A DNA stretch of 64,000 nt from Actinomadura meyerae. Lineage in GTDB: Bacteria; Actinomycetota; Actinomycetes; Streptosporangiales; Streptosporangiaceae. The notes under the pieces are model-generated. The model saw only the letters and a list, made by a program, of their open reading frames with translations, made no database searches and was not told where the DNA came from. How positions within the stretch are numbered: the first letter of the stretch is position 1; the number at the start of each line of letters is the position of its first letter. The stretch is taken from assembly GCF_900188445.1 (NCBI RefSeq), contig NZ_FZOR01000033.1, positions 1 through 64,000 on the forward strand, written 5' to 3'. Position numbers and translations under genes: made by a program. This document shows, one piece after another, positions 1 through 8,610 of this stretch.

Positions 1-1
1 G

Positions 2-94
2 GACTCCACGGTCCAGGCGATGGAAGTGCTCACTCACCGGCGGCTACCAGGCACCGAGTCTGTCAGCAGTGGCCGACCCGGCAGCTCCCATTAG
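2..94 (+). CDS. Possible C-terminal end of an upstream gene (partial)
   Basis: A plus-strand frame is open from the window edge and ends in TAG at 92-94, giving 30 residues that include QAMEVLTHRRLPG. Its stop codon overlaps the stop of the convergent acetyltransferase. Convergent stop overlaps recur elsewhere in this window, which is the main reason to list it. I recognise no family, and a 30-codon open frame can occur by chance at this GC content. Confidence 0.25.
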   Translation, partial: DSTVQAMEVLTHRRLPGTESVSSGRPGSSH

Positions 95-924
95 GTGAAG
101 GAGACGATGACGCGGTCCTCGACAGGGCGGTAGCCGATGCGGCGGTACACGCCGTTGCTCGTCGGGTTGGCGAGGTCGGTGAACAGCACGACGTCCGCGG
201 CGCCCGCGTCGAGCGCCGCGCGGGTGGCGGCCGCGGTGACGGCGGCGCCGTAGCCGCGGCGGCGGTGCTCGCCGGGCGTGTAGACGGGCGCGATCCGCGC
301 GACGCCCGCGGCGGCCGCCGTGCGGCCCGCCATCGCCACCGGCCGCCCGCCGTCCTCCCACAGCGTGATGAGGCCGTCGGCGAGCCTGGCGAGCAGCACC
401 GCCGGGTTCGGGGCGCCGTGCCCGCCGGTGTCGCGGTGGAAGGCCGCGGACCAGCCCGCCACGAGGTCGCGGTCGGCGTCGCCGCCGGTGCGGGCGGCGC
501 CGCCGGGCGCCGGGTCGGGCGGTTCGAGGCGGGCCAGCCGGTGGAGCCGCTGCCGCATCGTGACGCGGCCCGCCGCGCCGGTGCGGCGCGTCCACGCGTC
601 CGCGAACGCCGCCGCCGTCGCGGGCGTGCCGTTGACGGCCCCCACCACGTGGTCGCGTTCCGCCAGCACGCCGGCGAGCTCCCGCGCGGCCCGCTCCGGC
701 ATCGCGCTCAGCAGCGGCGGGTAGCGGTCGGTCGTCCACAGGCACGTGGCCGCGACGTCCGGGCCCTCCGTCCACCATCCGAACCGCGCGTGCGGGTAGA
801 GGTTCCGGTGCCGCAGGGACTCGGTCAGGGTCAGTGTCACGGTGTTCCGGACGGGGTCGCTCCGCAGGAAGCCGCCCGCCCGGCCGATGAACTCCTCGTG
901 GTCGTCGCTCAGCGTCCATCCCAT
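91..924 (-). CDS. GNAT family N-acetyltransferase
   Basis: A 277-residue protein predicted to transfer an acetyl group from acetyl-CoA to an amine; the substrate cannot be told. The C-terminal third (about residues 195-275) has the GNAT core: the pyrophosphate-binding stretch EHRRRGYGAAVTAAATRAAL (a Q/RxxGxG/A-type motif), then VVLFTDLANPTSNGVYRRIGY, the usual N-x-x-Y-xx-G-Y end of the fold. The N-terminal 130 residues resemble the extra non-catalytic half seen in double-length GNATs. The gene is a single transcription unit, separated by about 90 nt from the end of the response regulator gene. ATG start in MGWTLSD. Confidence 0.85.
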   Translation of the reverse strand: MGWTLSDDHEEFIGRAGGFLRSDPVRNTVTLTLTESLRHRNLYPHARFGWWTEGPDVAATCLWTTDRYPPLLSAMPERAARELAGVLAERDHVVGAVNGTPATAAAFADAWTRRTGAAGRVTMRQRLHRLARLEPPDPAPGGAARTGGDADRDLVAGWSAAFHRDTGGHGAPNPAVLLARLADGLITLWEDGGRPVAMAGRTAAAAGVARIAPVYTPGEHRRRGYGAAVTAAATRAALDAGAADVVLFTDLANPTSNGVYRRIGYRPVEDRVIVSFT

Positions 925-1013
925 ACCCGAGCATGGGCACTCCCGGCCCGTGCCCGCATCCCGTTTTCGGGTCCGCCCGGCGGGCCGGCGCGGGCGCCCG
1001 CGCGTCCGGCGCC

Positions 1014-1673
1014 TCAGGGGGTGCGCGGGGCGACCAGGCCGGACTCGTAGGCGAAGACGACGAGCTGCGCCCGGTCCCGCGCACCGAGTTTGACCATGGC
1101 CCGGCTGACGTGCGTCTTGGCGGTGGTCGGGCTGATCACCATGTGGGCGGCGATCTCGTCGTTGGACAGGCCGCGCGCCACCAGCGCGGTGACCTCCCGC
1201 TCCCGGTTGGTCAGCACGCCGAGCGCGCCGGGCGCGGGCCCGGGCCGGCGCGCGACGTACTCGCCGATCAGCCGGCGGGTGATCGCGGGGGACAGCAGCG
1301 CGTCGCCGCGGGCCGCGACCCGGACGCCCTGCACGAGGTCGGCGGGTTCGGTGTCCTTCACCATGAAGCCGGACGCGCCCGCGCGCAGCGCGTTGAAGAC
1401 GTACTCGTCGAGGCCGTAGTTGGTGAGGATCACGACGTGGACGCCGGCGAGCCGCTCGTCGGCGGCGATCAGCCGGGTCGCCTCGATGCCGTCCATCACC
1501 GGCATCTGGACGTCGACGAGGGCGACGTCGGGCCGGTGCTCGGCGGCGAGCGCGACGCCCTGCTCGCCGTCGGCGGCCTCGGCGACCACCTCGATGTCGT
1601 CCTCGATCTCCAGCAGGGCCCGGAAGCCGCCGCGGATGAGGGCCTGGTCGTCCACCAGCAGCACCCGGATCAC
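1014..1673 (-). CDS. NarL/LuxR-family response regulator
   Basis: A 219-residue DNA-binding response regulator, cytoplasmic partner of the adjacent histidine kinase. Residues 1-120 form a receiver domain: VLLVDDQALIRGG with the acidic DD pair, the phosphoacceptor Asp in DVALVDVQMPVMDG (about residue 54), a Thr/Asn switch region in HVVILTNYG and Lys in FMVKDTEP. Residues 150-215 are a LuxR-type helix-turn-helix (LTNREREVTALVARGLSNDEIAAH). The GTG start is chosen because it overlaps the kinase stop codon (GTGA); longer upstream readings in the same frame are antisense-like low-complexity sequence. The target genes are unknown; the divergent exporter operon next door is the obvious candidate. 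Confidence 0.93.
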   Translation of the reverse strand: MIRVLLVDDQALIRGGFRALLEIEDDIEVVAEAADGEQGVALAAEHRPDVALVDVQMPVMDGIEATRLIAADERLAGVHVVILTNYGLDEYVFNALRAGASGFMVKDTEPADLVQGVRVAARGDALLSPAITRRLIGEYVARRPGPAPGALGVLTNREREVTALVARGLSNDEIAAHMVISPTTAKTHVSRAMVKLGARDRAQLVVFAYESGLVAPRTP

Positions 1674-2809
1674 GCCGGCTCTCCCAGCGGCAGCTCGGCG
1701 CACACGGTGAAGCCGCCCCCGGGGCGGGGCTCGGCGCGCAGCCGGCCGCCGAGCGCGGTGACGCGCTCGCGCATGCCGAGCAGGCCGGTGCCGGGGACGG
1801 GCGGCGCCTCCGGGTCGGCCTTGCCGTCGTCGTCGACGCGCACGACCAGGTCGCGGTCGGCGTAGTCGATGCGCACGGCGGCGGCCGCGCCGCCGGCGTG
1901 CCGGGAGACGTTGGTGAGGGCCTCCTGGACGATCCGGTACGCGGCCCGGTCCACCTCGTCGGGCAGGTCGCGGGGGACGCCGGAGATCGTCACGGTGGCG
2001 GGGAGCCCGGTGGAGCGGGCCCGCTCGACCAGGTCGTCCAGCCGGTCGAGCCCGCTGGCCGCGGCGTCGTCGCCGGGGTCCTGGTCGCGCAGCACCTCCA
2101 GGGTGGCGCGCAGCTCGCGCATCGCGTCGCCGCTGGCCTCCTGGATCGCCAGCAGCGCGGGCGGCACCTCCTCGCCGCGCCGCCGCGCGACGTGCACCGC
2201 CACCCCGGCCTGCACCTTGATGATCGAGATGCTGTGGGTGAGGGAGTCGTGCAGCTCCCGGGCGATCCGCAGCCGCTCCTCGCCCGCGCGGCGCAGCGCC
2301 GCCTCCTCGCGCGTCCGCTCGGCCTCGGCGGCGCGCTGCTCGACCTCCTCCAGGTACGCCTGCCGGTGCCGGGTGACCGTCGCGACGACCCCGGCGGCGA
2401 CGAACCAGCCGAGCATCAGCGACGCGTTCTCCAGGTCGTCGACCGGCCCGCCGTCCCCGGGCGGCCCGGCGGCGAGGGTCGCGCCGAGGAAGGCCGCGCC
2501 GGCCAGCGCCGGGGCGACCCGGTGGCCGGCCCGCACCGTCGCGAACACCGACACGAGCACCGGGAAGACGGGCGAGGGGCCCGGCTGGGCGTGCACCATG
2601 ACCACGAGCATGCAGGCCGTGCTGACCAGGAGCGCCACCAGCGGCGCCCGCCGCCAGGCGACGAGCGCGAGGCAGCCGGCGAGGGCGAGCGCGGCGTCCG
2701 CGGGACCCGCGCCCGGCTCGGCCACGACGAAGACCACCGGCAGGACGGCCACCGCCACCGCGAGCAGGGCGTCCTGGGCGAGCGGCCGCCACCCGTCCAA
2801 GAACCTCAT
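1670..2809 (-). CDS. NarL-type sensor histidine kinase
   Basis: A 379-residue membrane sensor kinase. The N-terminal half holds about five hydrophobic segments (LAVAVAVLPVVFVVA, ALAGCLALVAW, PLVALLVSTACMLVVMV and others) with no large extracytoplasmic domain, so it probably senses through its membrane part. A short coiled region (YLEEVEQRAAEAERTREEA) leads to the HisKA_3 box with the phospho-His in RIARELHDSLTHS. The C-terminal HATPase has the N box (QEALTNVSRHA), the G1 box (VRVDDDGKAD) and the G2 stretch (GTGLLGMRERV). It overlaps the regulator gene by 4 nt, so they are co-translated. It is divergent from the MFS/ABC operon across 216 nt. Confidence 0.93.
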   Translation of the reverse strand: MRFLDGWRPLAQDALLAVAVAVLPVVFVVAEPGAGPADAALALAGCLALVAWRRAPLVALLVSTACMLVVMVHAQPGPSPVFPVLVSVFATVRAGHRVAPALAGAAFLGATLAAGPPGDGGPVDDLENASLMLGWFVAAGVVATVTRHRQAYLEEVEQRAAEAERTREEAALRRAGEERLRIARELHDSLTHSISIIKVQAGVAVHVARRRGEEVPPALLAIQEASGDAMRELRATLEVLRDQDPGDDAAASGLDRLDDLVERARSTGLPATVTISGVPRDLPDEVDRAAYRIVQEALTNVSRHAGGAAAAVRIDYADRDLVVRVDDDGKADPEAPPVPGTGLLGMRERVTALGGRLRAEPRPGGGFTVCAELPLGEPA

Positions 2810-3025
2810 CTGCGTAGATTAAGCCGCTTTCCGGGCGGGTCGCCTCCGCCGAACGTCGCAGAACGCGCCTACTCCCGGGGAAGTACGCGGGCGGTTCCTG
2901 CGCCGCGGGTGCCGGGCGAAGGTGTCTACCCCGGCAGGACGACCGCGGACCTGCCCGGACATGACGATGTCCGGCATGCGTACGAGTCGACGAAGGCATT
3001 CCGGCGCGGTCCCGGGAGGGCCGCG

Positions 3026-4468
3026 ATGACGATCAAGGAGACGGAGCGGACCGCGCCCGCCGCCGCGGCCGGGGCACGGCCGGGGCTCGTCCTCGCGGCG
3101 GTCGCGGTCGTGCAGTTCATGGTGTCGCTGGACCTGTCGGTCGTGAACGTCGGGCTCCCGGAGATCGCCGCGGGGCTCGGCTTCGGCCCGGCGGGGCTGA
3201 CCTGGGTGATCCACGCCTACGCGCTCACCTTCGGCGGGCTGCTGCTGCTCGGCGGGAAGGCCGCCGACCGGTACGGCCGCAAGCGGGTCCTGCTGGCGGG
3301 GCTGGGGCTGTTCGGCCTCGCCTCCCTGCTCGGCGGGTTCGCGCAGGCGCCCGGCCACCTGGTCGCGGCCCGCGCGGCGCAGGGCATCGGCGCCGCCGCG
3401 CTCGCCCCGGCCGCGCTGGCGCTGCTGGCGGACGCCTTCCCCTCGGGCCGGGCGCGCGTCCGGGCCTTCGGGATCTGGAGCGCGGTGAACGCCGCGGGCG
3501 GCGCCCTCGGCGTCCTCATCGGCGGCGTGCTGACCGAGTACGCGAGCTGGCGCTCGGTGATGTTCGTGAACGTGCCGATGGCCGCCGTCGCGCTGGCCAT
3601 CGCCTGGCGGGGCGTCGCCGCGGCCCCGCCGCCGGTGCGCGGCGGCCGGCCGGACGTCCTCGGCGCCGTCCTCGCCACGGGCGGCCTGACCCTGCTGGTG
3701 TTCGGGATCGTCCGGGCGGACCAGCACGCGTGGACGTCGGCCGCGACCGTGGCGAGCCTGGCGGCCGCCGCCGTGCTGCTGACCGCGTTCGTGCTGGTCG
3801 AGCGGCGCACCACCCGCGACCCGCTGGTGCGGCTCGGCCTGTTCGGCAACCGCTCGGTCGCGGGCGCCAACGCCTTCAACCTGCTGACCGGCGCCGCGAT
3901 GGCCTCGGCGTTCTACTTCATGTCGCTGTACCTGCAGCGGGTCCTCGGGCACGGCGCGGCGCTGACCGGCGTGATGTTCCTGCCGTTCGCCCTCGGGGTG
4001 GTCGCCGGGTCCGTGCTCGCGGTGAGGCTCGGCTACCGCTTCGCGCCGCGCCGCCTGCTGGCCGCCGGCGCGGCGCTGGCCGCGGCCGGGTTCACCTGGT
4101 TCGGCTTCATCAGCCCGGACGGCTCCTACGGCGTCGACGTCCTCGGTCCCGCGGTCGTGGCCAGCACCGGGTTCGGGCTCTGCCTGGGGCCGCTCGTGTC
4201 CATCGCCACCGGCGGCGTCGCCCCGGCCGAGACGGGCATCGCCTCCGGGCTGCTCAACAGCTCCCGCCAGATCGGCGCGTCGCTCGGCCTGGCCGTCCTC
4301 GGCACCGCGGCGAGCGACCGCGCCGGCGGCGCCGCCACGCCCGCGGCCCTCAACGACGGCTACGCGCTCGGCCTGACCCTCGGCGCCGTCCTGCTGACCG
4401 GTGCCGTCCTCATCGCCCTCACCGTCCTGCCCAGGACGAGCCCGCCGCAGGAAGGAGCCCCGGCATGA
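3026..4468 (+). CDS. MFS transporter, DHA2 (EmrB/QacA-like) family
   Basis: A 480-residue integral membrane protein, probably a proton-driven exporter of drugs or other small molecules. Its length and repeated hydrophobic segments fit the 14-helix DHA2 family. The motif A loop GKAADRYGRKRV follows helix 2, and the motif C antiporter signature is seen in GALGVLIGGVL followed by TEYASWR. The ATG is preceded by GGGAGGG at 3014-3020 with a 5-nt spacer; an upstream extension in frame would be low-complexity and antisense to the kinase. Its stop overlaps the start of the next ABC gene (ATGA), so the exporter and the two ABC half-transporters form one operon. Confidence 0.92.
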   Translation: MTIKETERTAPAAAAGARPGLVLAAVAVVQFMVSLDLSVVNVGLPEIAAGLGFGPAGLTWVIHAYALTFGGLLLLGGKAADRYGRKRVLLAGLGLFGLASLLGGFAQAPGHLVAARAAQGIGAAALAPAALALLADAFPSGRARVRAFGIWSAVNAAGGALGVLIGGVLTEYASWRSVMFVNVPMAAVALAIAWRGVAAAPPPVRGGRPDVLGAVLATGGLTLLVFGIVRADQHAWTSAATVASLAAAAVLLTAFVLVERRTTRDPLVRLGLFGNRSVAGANAFNLLTGAAMASAFYFMSLYLQRVLGHGAALTGVMFLPFALGVVAGSVLAVRLGYRFAPRRLLAAGAALAAAGFTWFGFISPDGSYGVDVLGPAVVASTGFGLCLGPLVSIATGGVAPAETGIASGLLNSSRQIGASLGLAVLGTAASDRAGGAATPAALNDGYALGLTLGAVLLTGAVLIALTVLPRTSPPQEGAPA

Positions 4469-6270
4469 CCGCCGCACCGAGCGACCCGCACCCCGGGGAC
4501 GGGGTGAGCGCGACGGGGCTGCTGCGCCCCTACCGGTGGAGCTTCGCCGCGATCGTCGTCCTGCAGGTCGTCGGCGCCGTCGCGGGGCTGGCGCCGCTGC
4601 TGGCGGTCGTCGAGCTGGGGCGGGTCCTGCTCGCGCCCGGCCCGCTCGACCGCGGCCACGTCTGGGCCGCGGTCGCGGCGGGCGCGGGCGGGCTGCTCGT
4701 CCGGCTGCTGGCCGCGGGGGCGGCGTCGGCCCTCGGGCACCTCCTCGACGACCGGGTGCAGCTGGACTTCCGCCGCCGGCTGGCGGCCCGGCTCGGGCTC
4801 GTGCCGATCGGCTGGCTGTCGCGCCGCCGGACGGGTGAGCTGGCCAAGGTCGTGGGGGACGACGTGAGCGCCGTCCACCCGTTCATCGCCCACACCCCCG
4901 GCGAGATGGTGTCGGCGTTCGCGGTGCCGGCGGTGTCGCTGGCCTACCTGTTCACCGTCGACTGGCGGCTCACGTTCATCACGCTGATCCCGGTCGCGCT
5001 GGCGGTGGCGACGGTGCCGCTGATGATGACCCCCGCGCGGCTGCGCGAGCAGAAGGAGTTCGACGCCGCGATGGGGCGCATCTCCGACTCCGTCGTGGAG
5101 TTCGTCCAGGGCATCGCGGTGGTGAAGGCGTTCGGCGGCGCCGAGCGCGCCCACCGCGCGTTCTTCGACGCCGTGGACGAGTTCACCACCTCCTTCTACC
5201 GGATGGTGCTCGGCCTCGCCGGGATCGCCGCCGCGATGCAGGTGGTGCTGTCGCCGCCGTTCGTGCTGCTGGTCGTGCTGACCGGAGGCGCGGTTCTGAT
5301 CACCGAGGGCGGCATGCCCGCCGCGGACCTGCTGCCGTTCGTGCTGCTCGGCCTGGGCCTGGCCGCTCCGGTGCAGGCCCTCGGGCACGGCTTCGACGAC
5401 ATGCAGGCCGCGCGCCGCGCGGTCGGCCGGATCCGGGAGGTGCTCGCCGTGCCGGCGCTGCCGGAGCCGGCGCGCCCGGTCGCGCCGCGCGGCCACCGGG
5501 TGGAGCTGCGCGGCGTCCGGTTCGGCTACGACCCGGGCCGGGAGGTGCTGCGCGGCGTCGACCTGGTCCTCGAACCGGGGACGGTCACCGCCGTCGTCGG
5601 GCCGTCGGGGAGCGGGAAGTCGACGCTCGTCCAGCTGCTGCCGCGGTTCTTCGACCCGGACGAGGGCGCCGTCCTGCTCGGCGGCGCGGATTTGCGCGAG
5701 ATCGGGGCCCGCGAGCTGTACCGGACGGTGTCCTTCGTGTTCCAGGACGTCCGCCTGCTGCGCGCGTCGGTCGCCGACAACATCGCGCTCGCCGTACCGG
5801 GGGCCGGGCGCGACGACGTGGTCCGCGCCGCGCGGCTGGCGGACGTCCACGACCGGATCACCGAGCTGCCGCGCGGCTACGACACGGTGCTCGGCGACGA
5901 GGCCCGGCTGTCGGGCGGCGAGGCGCAGCGGATCGCGCTCGCCCGCGCGCTGCTGGCCGACACGCCCGTCCTGGTGCTGGACGAGGCGACCGCGTTCGCC
6001 GACCCGCTCACCGAGCGGGCCGTCCGCCGCGCGCTCACCGCGCTGAGGCGCGACCGGACGGTCCTGGTGATCGCCCACCGCCTGGAGACGATCGCCGACG
6101 CCGACACCGTCGTGGTCCTGGAGGACGGCGCGGTCGCGGAGCGCGGCCGTCCCGCCGACCTGCTCGCCCGGGGCGGGCGGTTCGCCGCGCTCTGGGACGC
6201 CCACCGCTCGGCGGCCGCCGGAGGGGCCGCGGAGCACGACGCCGTACCGCAAGGAGGCATGCCCCGATGA
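4465..6270 (+). CDS. ABC transporter, fused permease/ATPase half (IrtA/YbtP-like)
   Basis: A 601-residue half-transporter with an exporter-type membrane domain (about residues 20-320, six helices) followed by an ATPase domain (about 345-590). The ATPase is intact: Walker A GPSGSGKST, Q-loop VFQDVRLL, signature LSGGEAQRIALA, Walker B VLVLDEAT with the catalytic Glu, and H-loop VIAHRLET. It overlaps the MFS stop and the next half-transporter start by 4 nt each (ATGA), so the two halves are most likely made in equal amounts as a heterodimer. The closest type I recognise is the siderophore-related IrtAB/YbtPQ group, whose members can import despite the exporter fold, but no siderophore synthesis gene lies nearby, so the substrate stays open. 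Confidence 0.9.
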   Translation: MTAAPSDPHPGDGVSATGLLRPYRWSFAAIVVLQVVGAVAGLAPLLAVVELGRVLLAPGPLDRGHVWAAVAAGAGGLLVRLLAAGAASALGHLLDDRVQLDFRRRLAARLGLVPIGWLSRRRTGELAKVVGDDVSAVHPFIAHTPGEMVSAFAVPAVSLAYLFTVDWRLTFITLIPVALAVATVPLMMTPARLREQKEFDAAMGRISDSVVEFVQGIAVVKAFGGAERAHRAFFDAVDEFTTSFYRMVLGLAGIAAAMQVVLSPPFVLLVVLTGGAVLITEGGMPAADLLPFVLLGLGLAAPVQALGHGFDDMQAARRAVGRIREVLAVPALPEPARPVAPRGHRVELRGVRFGYDPGREVLRGVDLVLEPGTVTAVVGPSGSGKSTLVQLLPRFFDPDEGAVLLGGADLREIGARELYRTVSFVFQDVRLLRASVADNIALAVPGAGRDDVVRAARLADVHDRITELPRGYDTVLGDEARLSGGEAQRIALARALLADTPVLVLDEATAFADPLTERAVRRALTALRRDRTVLVIAHRLETIADADTVVVLEDGAVAERGRPADLLARGGRFAALWDAHRSAAAGGAAEHDAVPQGGMPR

Positions 6271-7994
6271 TCCGACTGCTGCTGCGCGTGCTGGGTCCCC
6301 GGTACGCCCCGCCGGTGCGCCGCACGCTGGCGCTGATGACGGTGACCGCCGTGGTCGAGGGGCTGGCCTGCGCGCTGCTGGTCCCGATCCTGCGCGAGCT
6401 CTTCGGGAGCACGCCCGGGGACGCCCGCCCCTGGCTGATCGCGTTCGGCGCGGCGGTCGCCGGGTGCGCGGCACTGCGCTACGTGAGCGACCTGTCGGGT
6501 TTCCGCGCCGGGACCACGCTGCTGGACGGCATGTACCACCGGCTCGGCGACCATCTGGCGCGGCTGCCCGTCGGCTGGTACGGGCCGGGCCGCGTCGGGG
6601 AGGTGTCGGTCCTGGCCGGGCCCGGCGTGCTCCAGGCGATGAGCGTGATCGCCCACTTGCTGGGCCCGTTCGTCTCCGCCTGCGTGACCCCGCTGACGAT
6701 CGTCGGAGTGATGCTCGCCTACGACTGGCGGCTGGGGCTGGCCGCGCTCGCCGCCGTCCCGGTCGTCGCGGTGATCCAGGTGTGGACGGGACGCTCGATG
6801 GCCGCGGCCGACGAGGACCGCCACGCGCGCGCCCACGAGGCGACCGGCCGCGTCATCGAGTACCTCCAGGCCCAGCCGGTGCTGCGGGCCGGCGGCCGCA
6901 CCGCCGAGCGGTTCCGGCTGCTCGACGACGCCCTGGCCGAGCTGCGGCGCGCGTCGCGCAGGACGACGCTGTCGGCGCTGCCGGGCGTCCTCGGCCTGAC
7001 GCTCGTGGTACAGGCGGTGTTCACCGGCATGCTGGTCCTCGGCGCCCACCTCCTGCTCGGCGGGGACATCGGCGCGGCCGAGCTGCTGGCGGTGCTGGTG
7101 CTGGCCGCCCGCTGCGCCGACCCGCTGCTGGCGCTGGCGGAGTTCACGGGCCGGATGCGCGCCGCGCGCTCCCAGCTCGCGCGGCTCGACGAGGTGCTGC
7201 GCACCGAGCCGCTGCCGGAGCCGCCGGAGCCGGTCCGGCCGGTGCGCCGCGACCTGGAGTTCGCGTCCGTCACGTTCCGGCGGGACGCCCGCACGGTGAT
7301 CCGCGAGCTGTCGCTGGCGGTGCCGGAGGGGCGGCGGCTCGCCGTCGTCGGCCCGTCGGGCGCCGGCAAGAGCACCCTCCTGCAGCTCCTCGCCCGGTTC
7401 TACGACGTGGACGCCGGAGCGGTCCGCATCGGAGGGGTGGACGTGCGGGAGATCAGCACCGAGGTGCTGATGGAGCAGATCGCCGTGGTGTTCCAGGACG
7501 TCTACCTCTTCGACGGCACGATCGAGGAGAACGTGCGCCTCGGCCGTCCGGGCGCGTCCGGCGCGGAGGTGCGCGCGGCGGCGACCGCGGCGCGGCTGGA
7601 CGAGGTGGTCGAGCGGCTGCCCGGCGGATGGTCCGCGAACGTCGGCGAGGGCGGGGCGCTGCTGTCGGGCGGCGAGCGGCAGCGGGTCTCGATCGCGCGG
7701 GCGCTGCTGAAGGACGCGCCGGTCGTCCTGCTGGACGAGGTGACCTCGGCGCTGGACCCGGTGAACGAGGCGGCCGTCCACGCGGGCATCGAGCGCCTGA
7801 TGGCGGGCCGGACGGTGGTGATGGTGGCGCACCGGATGCGGACCGTCCGCCGCGCCGACCGCATCGCGTTCCTGGACGGAGGCCGGATCGTCGAGGAGGG
7901 CACGCACGAGGAGCTGCTGGCCCGCGGCGGCCGCTACGCCGAGTTCTGGGAGCTGTCCCTGGCGCCCGAGGCGGCGCGCCCGGCCGGCCGGTAA
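6267..7994 (+). CDS. ABC transporter, fused permease/ATPase half (IrtB/YbtQ-like)
   Basis: A 575-residue second half-transporter. Membrane domain about residues 1-300; ATPase domain about 330-565 with Walker A GPSGAGKST, Q-loop VFQDVYLFDG, signature LSGGERQRVSIA, Walker B VVLLDEVTSALD and H-loop MVAHRMRT. Both ATP sites of the heterodimer therefore look catalytic, unlike degenerate-site exporters such as TmrAB. The FQDVYLFDGTI stretch is typical of the IrtB/YbtQ-like group. It starts inside the stop of the first half gene. It is the last gene of the operon; the next gene begins 40 nt downstream with its own promoter. Confidence 0.9.
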   Translation: MIRLLLRVLGPRYAPPVRRTLALMTVTAVVEGLACALLVPILRELFGSTPGDARPWLIAFGAAVAGCAALRYVSDLSGFRAGTTLLDGMYHRLGDHLARLPVGWYGPGRVGEVSVLAGPGVLQAMSVIAHLLGPFVSACVTPLTIVGVMLAYDWRLGLAALAAVPVVAVIQVWTGRSMAAADEDRHARAHEATGRVIEYLQAQPVLRAGGRTAERFRLLDDALAELRRASRRTTLSALPGVLGLTLVVQAVFTGMLVLGAHLLLGGDIGAAELLAVLVLAARCADPLLALAEFTGRMRAARSQLARLDEVLRTEPLPEPPEPVRPVRRDLEFASVTFRRDARTVIRELSLAVPEGRRLAVVGPSGAGKSTLLQLLARFYDVDAGAVRIGGVDVREISTEVLMEQIAVVFQDVYLFDGTIEENVRLGRPGASGAEVRAAATAARLDEVVERLPGGWSANVGEGGALLSGGERQRVSIARALLKDAPVVLLDEVTSALDPVNEAAVHAGIERLMAGRTVVMVAHRMRTVRRADRIAFLDGGRIVEEGTHEELLARGGRYAEFWELSLAPEAARPAGR

Positions 7995-8022
7995 AAGGGA
8001 GGCCGCCGGCGGGGGCGCGGCC

Positions 8023-8028
8023 TACGAT
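8023..8028 (+). promoter_or_regulatory. -10 element of a leaderless gene
   Basis: TACGAT, then exactly 6 nt, then the ATG of the acetyltransferase at 8035. Transcription would begin at or next to the A of the start codon. No convincing -35 hexamer is seen. Confidence 0.5.
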
Positions 8029-8034
8029 CACGGC

Positions 8035-8538
8035 ATGGGGTACGAGGTGCGGCCGGCGCGGCCGGCGGATCTGCCGGGGCTGGCGGACATCGAGAACTCG
8101 GGCGACGCGATGTTCCGGGAGATCGGGATCGTGTTCCCGCCCGGCCCGACCGTGGTCGAGGAGCTGATCGCCGCCGGCGGCGCCCGGATCGTGGTGGCCG
8201 GGGACCCGGCGGCCGGCTTCGCGGCGGTCGGCGAGGCGGACGGCGCCGCGCACCTGGAGCAGATCTCGGTGCGCGGCGACCTGACCGGGCAGGGGATCGG
8301 CGCCGCGCTGCTGGCGGAGGTCATGGCGGTCGCGGCGGAGTCCGGGGCGCCCGGCGTCAGCCTGCTGACGTTCCGGGACGTCCCGTGGAACGGCCCCTGG
8401 TACGCGCGGCACGGCTTCGCCGAGCTGCCCGAGGAGCGGTGGGGCCCGGAGATCAGGTCCCACTGGGACGCCGAGGTCGAGGCGGGCCTGCACGACCTCG
8501 GGCCGCGCGCCGTCATGTGGGCCCCCTGCGACCGCTAG
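8035..8538 (+). CDS. GNAT family N-acetyltransferase
   Basis: A 167-residue single-domain acetyltransferase. The fold begins at YEVRPARPADLPGLADIE, and the acetyl-CoA loop is in ISVRGDLTGQGIGAALLAEV (QGIGAA form of Q/RxxGxG/A), followed by WNGPWYARHGF near the end of the core. Substrate unknown. There is no Shine-Dalgarno sequence; a TACGAT -10 element ends 6 nt before the ATG, so it is probably a leaderless transcript separate from the transporter operon. Confidence 0.88.
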   Translation: MGYEVRPARPADLPGLADIENSGDAMFREIGIVFPPGPTVVEELIAAGGARIVVAGDPAAGFAAVGEADGAAHLEQISVRGDLTGQGIGAALLAEVMAVAAESGAPGVSLLTFRDVPWNGPWYARHGFAELPEERWGPEIRSHWDAEVEAGLHDLGPRAVMWAPCDR

Positions 8539-8610
8539 TGATCTACAATGTAAAGGCGGGAACCGGAGACCGCGCACGGACGTCTGCCTGATGGACGCGA
8601 AGGAGGACGC

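Noticed and set aside
3026..7994. Siderophore biosynthesis cluster
   Set aside because: The ABC pair resembles siderophore transporters, but no NRPS, NIS synthetase or iron-binding lipoprotein gene is in the window.
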